Shown one piece after another: positions 25,531 to 35,302 of a stretch of 64,000 nt of DNA; positions within the stretch are counted from its first letter, which is position 1; each line of letters opens with the position of its first letter. Under the pieces are notes generated by a model. It saw nothing but the letters and a program-made list of their open reading frames with translations, was not told the origin of the DNA and searched no databases. Origin of the DNA: Variovorax guangxiensis (GTDB lineage Bacteria > Pseudomonadota > Gammaproteobacteria > Burkholderiales > Burkholderiaceae_C); the NCBI RefSeq assembly GCF_003952165.1, contig NZ_RXFT01000006.1, forward strand, positions 310,001-374,000. The letters run 5' to 3'. Both the position numbers and the translations under genes were made by a program.

Positions 25531-26670
25531 TCAGGCGTTCTGCATCGCGCTGCGGTACCACTCGTGGAACTGCTGCATGCCGTCTTCCATCGGGCTCTGG
25601 TAGGGGCCGGTCTCGTTGTCGCCGCGCAGCATCAGCGCGCGGCGCCCGGCATCCATGCGCTCGGCGATCTCGTCGTCTTCCACGCAGGTCTCCATGTAGG
25701 CGGCCTGCTGGGCCTCGACGAACTCGCGCTCGAAGGCGACGATTTCCTCGGGGTAGAAGAACTCGACCATGTTGAGCGTCTTCGTCGGGCTCACGGGGTG
25801 CAGGGTCGACACCGTGAGCACGTGCGGATACCACTCGACCATCACGTGCGGGTAGTAGGTCAGCCAGATGGCGCCGTACTTCGGCGGCTTGCCCTCTCGG
25901 TACTTGAGCAGCTGCTCCTGCCACTTCTGGTAGACCGGGCTGCCCGCGCGGCCCAGGCGGTTGGCCACGCCCACCGTCTGCACCGAATAGCGCGGCTTGA
26001 ACTCCCAGCGCAGGTCGTCGCAGGTGACGAAGCTGCCCAGGCCGGGGTGGAAGGGGCCGACGTGGTAGTCCTCGAGGTAGACCTCGATGAAGGTCTTCCA
26101 GTTGTAGTTGCACTCGTGCAGCTCGACGCGGTCGAGCGCGTAGCCCGAGAAGTCGAGGTCGGCCTGCGGGCCGAGGCCGGCCATGTCGGCCGCCACGTCG
26201 GGGCCGGAGCCGTCGGGGTTCTTCTCGAACAGCAGGCCGTTCCACTCGGTGAGCGGGTAGTTGTGCAGATTCAGGCAGGGATCCTGCTCGAAGTGGGGGG
26301 CGCCGATCAGCGTGCCGGTGGTGCGCGGGTCGCTCGCGGCGTAGGTCCAGCGGTGCAGCGGGCACACGATGTTGCCGCCGGACTGGCTCTCGAGCTTGCC
26401 CCGGCCCTTCAGGATCAGGGCCTGGCGGTGGCGGCAGACGTTCGAAATCAGTTCCACGCCCTTTGGCGTGTGGACGAGTGCACGGCCCTGGTGCTCCTGG
26501 GGCAGGGTGTGGAAGTCGCCCATCTCGGGCACGGCCAGGCGATGGCCGACATAGCGGGGCCCTCGCGAGAAAAGGTTCTGCATCTCGCGGGCGAAGAGCG
26601 CCTCGTCGAAATACGCGGAAACTGGAAGTTGGCTCGCGGCCTGCTGCAGTTGAAGACTTAAATCAGACAT
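25531..26670 (-). CDS. Rieske-type aromatic ring-hydroxylating oxygenase, alpha subunit-like
   Basis: The 379-aa protein has a Rieske [2Fe-2S] site: Cys79 and His81 in NVCRHRQ, and Cys103 and His106 in VCPLHRWTY. The spacing between the two halves is 21 residues, longer than the usual 15-17, with a KGRGKLESQSGG insert. The mononuclear iron motif is seen in EDYHVGPFHPGL, followed by a catalytic domain to the C-terminus. Such enzymes hydroxylate aromatic rings or demethylate quaternary amines using a separate reductase; no reductase or ferredoxin gene is adjacent. ATG 26670 is chosen where homology begins. Substrate is unknown; carnitine- or betaine-type oxygenases are as plausible as aromatic ones. 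Confidence 0.88.
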   Translation of the reverse strand: MSDLSLQLQQAASQLPVSAYFDEALFAREMQNLFSRGPRYVGHRLAVPEMGDFHTLPQEHQGRALVHTPKGVELISNVCRHRQALILKGRGKLESQSGGNIVCPLHRWTYAASDPRTTGTLIGAPHFEQDPCLNLHNYPLTEWNGLLFEKNPDGSGPDVAADMAGLGPQADLDFSGYALDRVELHECNYNWKTFIEVYLEDYHVGPFHPGLGSFVTCDDLRWEFKPRYSVQTVGVANRLGRAGSPVYQKWQEQLLKYREGKPPKYGAIWLTYYPHVMVEWYPHVLTVSTLHPVSPTKTLNMVEFFYPEEIVAFEREFVEAQQAAYMETCVEDDEIAERMDAGRRALMLRGDNETGPYQSPMEDGMQQFHEWYRSAMQNA

Positions 26671-26756
26671 GGAGGACCTGACCAAGCTCCCCACAGGGAG
26701 AAAAGGAAGAAAAGAACGGAAGGCGCCGCCAGGAGGATTCGGCGGCCCGGAGCAGT

Positions 26757-26772
26757 GTTGAACGTCGTCAAC
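26757..26772. promoter_or_regulatory. Small dyad in the Rieske-xseB divergent region
   Basis: GTTGA (26757-26761) and TCAAC (26768-26772) surround ACGTCG, about 90 bases upstream of the Rieske gene. The 264-base divergent region otherwise shows no recognised promoter or operator. Confidence 0.2.
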
Positions 26773-26934
26773 GAGAGAAGTTCGCATTGTACCCGGGGCC
26801 ATTTTTTGGGCCTCCCGGCCTCCCGCGGCATTTCGCAATGTGCGATAGGTCTCCGCAAGGGCGAGGGGGGGCCCGCCCGCCACTTGTTCCGGTCACGGTC
26901 CTAAAATGCCTCGTTTCACCCACGTTTCGCTTGC

Positions 26935-27197
26935 ATGCCCAAGGTGCCTCCCCCTTCCTCGTCCAGCCCGGCGGCAACGCCCGACACGGGTCCGCTGCCA
27001 GCCAGTTACGAAGCCGGGCTCCAGGAACTGGAGCAACTGGTCGCGGAACTCGAGTCGGGCCAGTTGCCGCTGGACCAACTGCTAGTCAGCTACCAGCGCG
27101 GCGCGGCGCTGCTGGCCTTCTGCCGCGACAAGCTGCAGGCGGTCGAAGACCAGATCAAGGTGCTCGATTCGGGCAGCCTGAAGGTCTGGACGCCTGA

Positions 27198-27201
<4 letters not shown>
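26935..27201 (+). CDS. xseB: Exodeoxyribonuclease VII small subunit
   Basis: The 88-aa protein has the XseB core [20 protein letters not shown], then [20 protein letters not shown] and [12 protein letters not shown], forming the two-helix coiled hairpin that coats XseA. The Pro/Ser-rich first 20 residues are a common betaproteobacterial extension. The complex degrades single-stranded DNA in the cytoplasm. It overlaps ispA by 4 bases (ATGA); xseB-ispA-dxs is a widespread order. Confidence 0.93.
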
Positions 27202-28118
<917 letters not shown>

Positions 28119-28140
28119 GAGAAAAGAACAAACCTCCCCC

Positions 28141-30027
28141 ATGGCTGCTCCGCTGCTTCCCACACTCCACGACCCTTCGCCCATCCGCAAATACGACCGG
28201 GCCCAGCTGCGCCAGCTGTCCGACGAGGTGCGCGCCTGCGTGCTCGACAACGTCTCCCGCACCGGCGGCCACCTGAGCTCGAACCTGGGCACGGTGGAAC
28301 TGACGGTCGCACTGCACCACGTGTTCAACACGCCGCACGACCGGCTGGTGTGGGACGTGGGCCACCAGACCTATCCGCACAAGATCCTCACGGGGCGGCG
28401 CGAGCGCATGCCCACGCTGCGGCAGATCGGCGGCATCTCGGGCTTTCCGCAGCGCACCGAGAGCGAGTACGACACCTTCGGTACCGCCCACTCGTCGACC
28501 AGCATCTCGGCCGCGCTCGGCATGGCCATGGCCGCCAAGCAGAAGGGCGAGGACCGCCACACGGTGGCCATCATCGGCGACGGCGCGCTCACGGCCGGCA
28601 TGGCCTTCGAGGCGCTGAACAACGCGGGCGTGTGCGACTGCAAGCTGCTGGTGATCCTGAACGACAACGACATGTCGATCAGCCCGCCGGTGGGTGCGCT
28701 CAACCGCTACCTCGCGCAGCTGATGAGCGGCAACTTCTACGCCGCCGCCAAGAACGTCGGCAAGAGCGTGCTGCGCAACGCGCCGCCGCTGTTCGAGTTG
28801 GCCAAGCGACTCGAGCAGCATGCCAAGGGCATGGTTGTGCCGGCCACGCTGTTCGAGCAGTTCGGCTTCAACTACGTCGGCCCGATCGACGGCCACGACA
28901 TCGATTCGCTGGTGCCCACACTGGAGAACCTCAGGCACCTCGACGGCCCGCAGTTCCTGCACGTGGTCACGAAGAAGGGGCAGGGCTACAAGCTGGCCGA
29001 GGCCGACCCCGTGGCGTACCACGGCCCCGGCAAGTTCGATCCGCAGGTCGGGCTGGTCAAGCCGGCTTCGGCGCCCAAGCAGACCTTCACGCAGGTGTTC
29101 GGCCAGTGGCTGTGCGACACCGCGGCCGCGGACGGCCGTCTCGTGGGCATCACGCCCGCGATGCGCGAGGGCTCGGGGCTCGTCGAATTCGAGAAGCGCT
29201 TCCCGGACCGCTACTACGACGTCGGCATCGCCGAGCAGCATGCCGTGACCTTCGCCGCCGGCCTGGCCTGCGAGGGGCTGAAGCCGGTGGTCGCGATCTA
29301 TTCGACCTTCCTGCAGCGCGCCTACGACCAGCTCATCCACGACGTGGCGATCCAGAACCTGCCGGTGGTGTTCGCGCTCGACCGCGCGGGCCTCGTCGGT
29401 GCCGACGGCGCGACGCATGCGGGCGCCTATGACATCCCGTTCCTGCGCTGCATTCCGAACATGAGCATCGCCTGCCCGGCCGACGAGCGCGAAACCCGCC
29501 AGCTGCTGACGAGCGCCTACGAGCAGAGCCACCCTGTGGCGGTGCGCTATCCGCGCGGCTCGGGTGCCGGCGCTGCGCCGCATCTCACGCTCGACGCGCT
29601 GCCCTTCGGCAAGGGCGAGATCCGCCGCGAGGGCAAGGGCATCGCCATCCTCGCCTTCGGCACGCTGCTGTACCCGGCGCTCACGGCGGCCGAGTCGCTC
29701 GATGCAACCGTGGTCAACATGCGCTGGGCCAAGCCGCTCGATGTCGAGCTGCTGCTGAAGGTCGCGGGCACGCACGATGCCATCGTGACGCTGGAAGAGG
29801 GCGCGATCATGGGCGGCGCGGGCAGCGCGGTGCTCGAGGCGCTGCAGGCCGCCGGCGTGCAGAAGCCGGTGCTGCAGCTGGGCCTGCCCGACCGCTTCAT
29901 CGAGCATGGCGATCCGGCCAGGCTGCTTGCCTCCATCGGGTTGGACTCGATCGGCATCGAGGCGTCGATCCGCGAGCGCTTCGTATCCGGCAGCACCCAC
30001 GCCGACGCAGCCGGAGTCGCAGGGTAA
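28141..30027 (+). CDS. dxs: 1-deoxy-D-xylulose-5-phosphate synthase
   Basis: The 628-aa enzyme has the usual DXS length. It shows the N-terminal [18 protein letters not shown], the thiamine diphosphate motif [18 protein letters not shown], the pyrimidine-domain [17 protein letters not shown] with the catalytic Glu, and the C-terminal transketolase domain. It condenses pyruvate and glyceraldehyde 3-phosphate to DXP, the committed step of the MEP isoprenoid and thiamine/pyridoxal routes. The ATG at 28141 gives the standard N-terminus; the frame is open further upstream inside ispA but not conserved. Only a weak purine stretch precedes it. Confidence 0.96.
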   Translation: MAAPLLPTLHDPSPIRKYDRAQLRQLSDEVRACVLDNVSRTGGHLSSNLGTVELTVALHHVFNTPHDRLVWDVGHQTYPHKILTGRRERMPTLRQIGGISGFPQRTESEYDTFGTAHSSTSISAALGMAMAAKQKGEDRHTVAIIGDGALTAGMAFEALNNAGVCDCKLLVILNDNDMSISPPVGALNRYLAQLMSGNFYAAAKNVGKSVLRNAPPLFELAKRLEQHAKGMVVPATLFEQFGFNYVGPIDGHDIDSLVPTLENLRHLDGPQFLHVVTKKGQGYKLAEADPVAYHGPGKFDPQVGLVKPASAPKQTFTQVFGQWLCDTAAADGRLVGITPAMREGSGLVEFEKRFPDRYYDVGIAEQHAVTFAAGLACEGLKPVVAIYSTFLQRAYDQLIHDVAIQNLPVVFALDRAGLVGADGATHAGAYDIPFLRCIPNMSIACPADERETRQLLTSAYEQSHPVAVRYPRGSGAGAAPHLTLDALPFGKGEIRREGKGIAILAFGTLLYPALTAAESLDATVVNMRWAKPLDVELLLKVAGTHDAIVTLEEGAIMGGAGSAVLEALQAAGVQKPVLQLGLPDRFIEHGDPARLLASIGLDSIGIEASIRERFVSGSTHADAAGVAG

Positions 30028-30140
30028 ACCCCGGCCGAACACGTGTAAGCGCTTTTTACAATCAAGAAGACTTACCCAAAAGTCCCCAACGCGGTCACAA
30101 GCCGCGTTTCGTTTTTCTAAAAGAACCCGGAGTGAATTCA

Positions 30141-31223
30141 ATGGATCGTCGTTCCCTCATCAAAAACGCCGGCATCGCCGGCGTTTTGGCCGCCGGCATC
30201 GCGCCCGCCGTCCACGCGCAGACCGCAGTGCGCTGGCGCCTGGCGTCGAGCTTTCCCCGTTCGCTCGACACGATTTTCGGCAGCGCCGAAATGCTGTCCA
30301 AGACCGTCAAGGCCTTGTCCGGCGGCAAGTTCGAAATCTCGGTGCACCCCGCCGGCGAACTGATGCCCGCCTTCGGTGTGGTCGACGCTCTGCAGGGCGA
30401 CACGCTCGAAATGGCGCAGACCGCCGCCTACTACTTCACCGGCAAGGACCCGATCTTCGCGTTCAGCTGCGCAGTGCCCTTCGGCCTGACCGCGCGCCAG
30501 ACCGATTCGTGGAAGGAATACGGCAACGGCCGCAAGCTGCTCGACGCCTTCTTCGCGCAGTACAACTTCCGCACCGCCAGCGCCGGCAACACCGGCACGC
30601 AGATGGGCGGCTGGTACCGCAAGGAAATCAAGACGGTCGCCGACCTCAAGGGCCTGAAGATGCGCATGGGCGGCGGCGTGTTCGGCGAGGCGATGGCCAA
30701 GCTGGGCGTGGTGTCGCAGAACATGCCGGCCGGCGACGTGTACCAGGCGCTCGAGAAGGGCACTCTGGACGCCGCCGAGTTCGTCGGTCCCTACGACGAC
30801 GAGAAGCTGGGCTTCAACAAGGTGGCACCGTACTACTACTACCCCGGCTGGTGGGAAGGCGGCGCCGACCTCGAGTTCTTCATCAACAACAAGGCCTTCG
30901 CCAAGCTGTCGGACGAGAACAAGGCCATCCTCGACGCGGCCACCAAGGTCGCCGCGCGCGACATGATCGCCAAGTACGACGCCTACAACCCGGTGGCGCT
31001 CAAGCGCCTCGTGGCCGCCAAGACGCAGCTCAAGCCGTTCCCGAAGGACGTGATGGACGCAGGCTTCAAGGCCTGCATGGCAGTCTTCGCCGAGCACGAA
31101 GCCAAGTCGCCCGAGTTCAAGAAGATCCACCAGGACATGCGTGCGTTCCAGCGCGACCAGATCCTGTGGAACCGCTTCTCGGAGTACCCGTTCAACCAGT
31201 ACATGAACACCGTCAAGATCTGA
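30141..31223 (+). CDS. TRAP transporter substrate-binding protein, TakP/keto-acid type
   Basis: The 360-aa protein has a Tat signal peptide (MDRRSLIKNAGIAGVLAAG, cleavage near VHA-QT). It has the DctP fold with the conserved Arg region GLKMRMGGGVFGEAM and the stretch EFVGPYDDEKLGFNKVAPYY, characteristic of the TakP/LakP subgroup that binds 2-oxo acids or lactate with a cation. ATG 30141 has CGGAG 8 bases upstream; an in-frame GTG at 30132 overlaps that site. The membrane subunits lie downstream on the opposite strand, so the binding protein is expressed separately. Confidence 0.9.
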   Translation: MDRRSLIKNAGIAGVLAAGIAPAVHAQTAVRWRLASSFPRSLDTIFGSAEMLSKTVKALSGGKFEISVHPAGELMPAFGVVDALQGDTLEMAQTAAYYFTGKDPIFAFSCAVPFGLTARQTDSWKEYGNGRKLLDAFFAQYNFRTASAGNTGTQMGGWYRKEIKTVADLKGLKMRMGGGVFGEAMAKLGVVSQNMPAGDVYQALEKGTLDAAEFVGPYDDEKLGFNKVAPYYYYPGWWEGGADLEFFINNKAFAKLSDENKAILDAATKVAARDMIAKYDAYNPVALKRLVAAKTQLKPFPKDVMDAGFKACMAVFAEHEAKSPEFKKIHQDMRAFQRDQILWNRFSEYPFNQYMNTVKI

Positions 31224-31243
31224 TCCTGTCGCGGTTCACGCAA

Positions 31244-31279
31244 AAAAAGGCCGGCCCGTGCGAACGGGCCGGCCTTTTT
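31244..31279. terminator. Bidirectional terminator between convergent TRAP genes
   Basis: AAAAAGGCCGGCCCGT (31244-31259) and ACGGGCCGGCCTTTTT (31264-31279) form a perfect 16-bp stem with a GCGA loop, giving a T-run on both strands. A second compact dyad (GCCTCGCGC/GCGCGAGGC, 31287-31306) follows. They serve dctP from the left and dctM from the right. Confidence 0.93.
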
Positions 31280-31313
31280 GCTGTTCGCCTCGCGCGAGCG
31301 CGAGGCGCGGCGT

Positions 31314-33173
31314 TCAGGGCTTTTGCGGCGGCTGTTGCTGCTTGAGCGCGTCCTGCATCGCCTTCATGGGGTCGTCGCTGGCGCCGCTTTCCGCCGGGGC
31401 GGGCGAAGGTGCGGCGCCTTCCGTGGCGCCGGGTGCCGCGGGTTCGGCGCCCGGTGCGGGCTCCGCCCCCGGCGTGGGCTCGGGCGTGCCGCCGTAGGGG
31501 TCGGCTGGCGTCGCATCGTTCTCGGGCTGCAGGCTTTCGCGCATCTGCGCGCCGATGTCGTCGAGGTTGACCTTGACCTCCTTGTCGAGGCTGCCCGTCA
31601 CGATCTGCGGAAACGCGATGAGCACGCCCACCATGGTGAGCTGGATCAGCACGAAGGGAATGGCGCCCTTGTAGATCTGCATCGTGGTCACCGGCTCCAT
31701 GACCTTCTGCGTCACGCGGTCGACGTACTGCTTGTCGGGGGCCACGGAGCGCAGGAAGAAGAGGGCGAAGCCGAACGGCGGGTGCATGAAAGAGGTCTGC
31801 ATGTTCACCGCGAGCAGCACGCCGAACCAGATCAGGTCGATGCCCAGCTTGTGGGCCACCGGCGCCAGCAGCGGCACGACGATGAACGAGAGCTCGAAGT
31901 AGTCGAGGAAGAAGGCCAGGAAGAACACCAGCACGTTCACCGCGATCAGGAAGCCCACGGGGCCGCCGGGCAGGGCCGACAGCAGGTGCTCGACCCAGAT
32001 CGGGCCGTCGGCGGCCTGGAAGACCAGGCTGAACACCGTGGCACCGATCAGGATGAACATCACGAAGCTCGACAGCTTGGTGGTCGAGGCCAGGGCCTGC
32101 TTGAGCAGCGGCATGTTCATGCGCCGGCGGATCCAGGCCATGATCAGCGCGCCGACGGCACCCATCGCGCCGCCTTCGGTGGGCGTCGCGACGCCCAGGA
32201 AGATGGTGCCCAGAACCAGGAAGATGAGCAGCAGCGGCGGGATGAGCACGAAGGTCACGCGCTCGGCCAGCCGGGACAGCAGGTTGAGCTTCAGGCCCTT
32301 GTTGATCAGCGCGATCACCAGCGCCACGAACACGCCGCCGCACATGGCGACCACGACCTTCTCGTCGGTGGCGACGAAGGTGACGGGCTCGCCCTGGAAC
32401 CAGGTGTGCACGGCCTCCATGTTGCGCGCCAGCACGACGGCCACCACGGCAGACAGTGCCGTGATGCCGACCAGCGAGGCATAGCCGCCGCTGCCGTTGG
32501 GCTCGCGGAAGGTGCGCGCCTCCGGCGGCAGCGCGGGAACCTGCGCGGGCTTGAAGATCGCGAGGAACACGACGTACAGCACATACAGGCCCATCAGCAT
32601 GAAGCCGGGCAGGAAGGCGCCCTTGTACATGTCGCCGACGCTGCGGCCGAGCTGGTCGGCCATGATGATCAGCACCAGCGAGGGCGGGATGATCTGCGCC
32701 AGCGTGCCCGAGGCGGCGATGACGCCGCTGGTGAGCCGCCGGTCGTAGCCGTAGCGCAGCATGATGGGCAGCGAGATCAGGCCCATCGAGATCACCGAGG
32801 CCGCCACCACGCCGGTGGTGGCCGCGAGCAGCGCGCCGACGAAGATCACCGCCAGGGCGAGGCCGCCGCGCATCGGGCCGAAGACCTGGCCGACCGTGTC
32901 GAGCAGGTCCTCGGCCATGCCGCTTCGCTCGAGGATGAGCCCCATGAGCGTGAAGAACGGCACGGCCAGCAGCGTGTCGTTGGCCATGATGCCGATCAAC
33001 CGCTGGGGCAGCCAGGCCATCACCGAAGGCTGGAACACGCCGAGCTCGATGCCGACGAATCCGAAGAACAGGCCGCAGGCGCCGAGGCTGAAAGCGACCG
33101 GGAAGCCTAGTAGCAGGAAGCAGATCAGCCCCGCGAACATGATCGGGGCGAAGTTGGCGACGATGAATTCCAT
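31314..33173 (-). CDS. dctM: TRAP transporter large permease, DctM
   Basis: The 619-aa protein has 12 or more hydrophobic segments of the DctM family (PIMFAGLICFLLLGFPVAFS, PFFTLMGLILERSG, GVVAASVISMGLISLP, HPPFGFALFFLRSVAP). It is longer than ordinary DctM (about 430 aa), as in large keto-acid-type DctM. It ends in an Ala/Pro/Glu-rich low-complexity tail of about 60 residues. It moves solute from the periplasmic binding protein using an ion gradient. It follows dctQ by 21 bases and converges on dctP. Confidence 0.92.
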   Translation of the reverse strand: MEFIVANFAPIMFAGLICFLLLGFPVAFSLGACGLFFGFVGIELGVFQPSVMAWLPQRLIGIMANDTLLAVPFFTLMGLILERSGMAEDLLDTVGQVFGPMRGGLALAVIFVGALLAATTGVVAASVISMGLISLPIMLRYGYDRRLTSGVIAASGTLAQIIPPSLVLIIMADQLGRSVGDMYKGAFLPGFMLMGLYVLYVVFLAIFKPAQVPALPPEARTFREPNGSGGYASLVGITALSAVVAVVLARNMEAVHTWFQGEPVTFVATDEKVVVAMCGGVFVALVIALINKGLKLNLLSRLAERVTFVLIPPLLLIFLVLGTIFLGVATPTEGGAMGAVGALIMAWIRRRMNMPLLKQALASTTKLSSFVMFILIGATVFSLVFQAADGPIWVEHLLSALPGGPVGFLIAVNVLVFFLAFFLDYFELSFIVVPLLAPVAHKLGIDLIWFGVLLAVNMQTSFMHPPFGFALFFLRSVAPDKQYVDRVTQKVMEPVTTMQIYKGAIPFVLIQLTMVGVLIAFPQIVTGSLDKEVKVNLDDIGAQMRESLQPENDATPADPYGGTPEPTPGAEPAPGAEPAAPGATEGAAPSPAPAESGASDDPMKAMQDALKQQQPPQKP

Positions 33174-33194
33174 GGTGTTCCGGTGCTCGCCTGT

Positions 33195-33830
33195 TCAGTG
33201 CTGTGGCTTGGGCGCGGTGCCCGCTTCGGCCGCGGCTTGGGCGGCGTCCTTTTCGGCCTGCAGGCGCAGGGCCTCGATCAGCTCGGCCTCGGCCGTCTTG
33301 TCGGTCAGCCGGCCCATGGGGTCGGGCCCCTGACCACGCAGGAAGGCGATGCGCTTGATGAGTTCCGACCAGCCCTGCAGCAGCAGCAGCGTGAAGCCGG
33401 CCGGCAGTGCCGCCCACACGGGCCAGCGGATCAGGCCGCCCGAGTTGCCGGACATTTCGCCCGACTGATACATCTGGATGACGACCGGCACCGAAAGGTA
33501 GAGCACCGTCAGGCACAGCGGGGTCAGGAAGAACGCGAAGCCGATGATGTCGATCCAGACCTGCTTGCGCTTGGACAGGCGGCTGTTGACCACGTCGATG
33601 CGCACGTGCTCCCGGTGCAGCAGCGTGAAGCCGGCGGCGATGAGGAACGACCAGGCGAACAGATACCACTGCACTTCGAGGAACGCGTTCGAGCTGGTAT
33701 TGAGCACCTTGCGCACGACGGCATTCAGCGCGCTGATCACCGTGGCGGCCAGGATCAGCCAGATCGCGTATTTGCCCACCTGGGCGTTGAGCCAGTCGAT
33801 GGCCCGGGAAAGCTTCAGCAAGCCTTGCAT
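33195..33830 (-). CDS. dctQ: TRAP transporter small permease, DctQ
   Basis: The 211-aa protein has four predicted helices with the DctQ signature LEVQWYLFAWSFLIAAGFTL and REHVRIDVV, then a charged C-terminus. ATG 33830 has GGAG 5 bases upstream, better than the two in-frame starts further out. It is co-transcribed with dctM and stabilises that subunit in the inner membrane. Confidence 0.9.
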   Translation of the reverse strand: MQGLLKLSRAIDWLNAQVGKYAIWLILAATVISALNAVVRKVLNTSSNAFLEVQWYLFAWSFLIAAGFTLLHREHVRIDVVNSRLSKRKQVWIDIIGFAFFLTPLCLTVLYLSVPVVIQMYQSGEMSGNSGGLIRWPVWAALPAGFTLLLLQGWSELIKRIAFLRGQGPDPMGRLTDKTAEAELIEALRLQAEKDAAQAAAEAGTAPKPQH

Positions 33831-33996
33831 CACATCTCCATTTTTGTATTGGATTGCCTCCATATACGAGCGCACCCGACGCACCGGCGTTGTGCGCCGG
33901 CGGGTCGGGTGCATGAGGCGGAGCGGATTTTATAGGTGTAATCGAAAGTGTCGTTTCGGGGCGTACCCGAGGATGGAGGCATGGTCATAATGGCTG

Positions 33997-35286
33997 ATGG
34001 CCCAGACACCGCGCCCACCACCGGCCCCGGCTGCGGCAACGCCCCAGTCCATCGACTCCCCCGACATGAGCAAGGCCGGCCGCGACATGCTGTCGCTGGC
34101 GCTGATCGACGCGCGCAACCATACCTTGCACCTCCTGTCCCTCTTCGAGCAGGCCCTGGGCCGGGACATGCGTGTGGAGCCGATGCCCGATGTGGTGCCG
34201 CCGGTGTGGCTGGCCGGCTACATCGGCTGGTTCGCCGAATGGTGGATCGGGCGCAACACGCAACGCGCGTTCGGCGACGAGTGCCCGCTGCGCCCGACGC
34301 GGCTGGCGTCCATCGAGCCGGGCGCGGACGACTGGTGGAGCCTGCAGCGGCTGCCCCAGGCGCGGGAGCACGGCATCGCCGACCTGCCCGACCTCGCGCA
34401 GACCAAGGCCTATCTGCTGGACACCCTGGAAAGCACCCTCGAACTGCTCGACAACGCCGCCGAGACCGACGCCGGCCTCTACTTCTACCGTCTCGCGCTG
34501 TTTCACGAAGACATGCGCGGCGAGCAGTTCGTGGTGATGGCGCAGACGCTGGGTCTGCCCCTGGGCGTCGAGCAGGCGCCCATCGCCGTCACGCGCGAGC
34601 CGCTGCTGCTGCCGGCCACGCGCTGGGAGTTGGGCATGCCCGAAAGCGGCTTCGCCTTCGCGCAGGAGCGCGCGGCGCACCGGGTGGACGTGCCCGAATT
34701 CGAGATCGACGCCCAGCCCGTCACCTGGAACCAGTACGTCGAATTCGTCGAGGACGGCGGCTACGACCGCGAGGAGCTCTGGCATGGCGAAGGCTGGCGC
34801 TGGCTCTCGGCGCAGATCGAGGGCCGGCGCGGGCCGCGCCACATCGAGCAGATCGGCGCGGCGCGCAATGGCACGGGCGGCTCGGTGCTGCAGCAGCGCT
34901 TTGGCGCTACCGTGCGCGCGGCCGGCCATCACAGCGCCGTGCACCTGAGCTGGTGGGAGGCCGACGCCTGGGCGCGCTGGGCCGGCCGTCGCGTGGCGAC
35001 CGAGGTCGAATGGGAGATCGCCGCCCATACGGCGGCGCGCCGCGGCTTCCGTTGGGCCGACGTGCACGAGTGGACTTCGGGCACCCTGCAGCCCTGGCCC
35101 GGCTACCGGGCCGATCCGTGGAGCGCGGGCACCGAGTTCGATCCGGCCGCTGCCTTCGGCCGGGCGCGCGTGCTGCGCGGCGCTTCGTTCGCGACACGTG
35201 CCCGTTTGCGGTCGCTGCGCCGACGCGGCTTCGCGCTGCCGGAGCGCGACGACGGCTTCTTCGGCTTCCGGACCTGCGCTCTCTGA
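33997..35286 (+). CDS. EgtB/SenA-like protein (DinB-like plus sulfatase-modifying-factor domains)
   Basis: The 429-aa protein has a DinB-like N-terminal domain (about residues 30-190) and an FGE-sulfatase domain (about 215-429; DAQPVTWNQYVEFVEDGGY, HLSWWEADAWARWAGRR, GFFGFRTCAL). This is the architecture of EgtB sulfoxide synthases and the selenoneine synthase SenA described from Variovorax. Compared from memory with EgtB, the iron ligand in the WHLAHTTWF motif is Tyr75 here (WLAGYIGWF), and the second His of the H-x3-H pair is Arg174 (FHEDMRGE, with His170 kept). Two of three His ligands therefore seem lost. No SenB or SelD gene is adjacent. Function is open; a MFS gene converges 16 bases away. 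Confidence 0.8.
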   Translation: MAQTPRPPPAPAAATPQSIDSPDMSKAGRDMLSLALIDARNHTLHLLSLFEQALGRDMRVEPMPDVVPPVWLAGYIGWFAEWWIGRNTQRAFGDECPLRPTRLASIEPGADDWWSLQRLPQAREHGIADLPDLAQTKAYLLDTLESTLELLDNAAETDAGLYFYRLALFHEDMRGEQFVVMAQTLGLPLGVEQAPIAVTREPLLLPATRWELGMPESGFAFAQERAAHRVDVPEFEIDAQPVTWNQYVEFVEDGGYDREELWHGEGWRWLSAQIEGRRGPRHIEQIGAARNGTGGSVLQQRFGATVRAAGHHSAVHLSWWEADAWARWAGRRVATEVEWEIAAHTAARRGFRWADVHEWTSGTLQPWPGYRADPWSAGTEFDPAAAFGRARVLRGASFATRARLRSLRRRGFALPERDDGFFGFRTCAL

Positions 35287-35302
35287 CCCGGCGTCAGGGC
35301 AC

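Noticed and set aside
26787..27197. Basic, low-complexity open frames over xseB and its upstream region
   Set aside because: They overlap xseB in another frame and show no recognisable family features.
31244..31306. Possible small RNA from the strong hairpins between dctP and dctM
   Set aside because: Position and T-runs on both strands are fully explained by a shared terminator for convergent genes.
33997..35286. Selenoneine biosynthesis cluster (senABC)
   Set aside because: Neither a SenB-type glycosyltransferase nor a SelD-type selenophosphate synthetase is adjacent, and the iron ligands appear altered.
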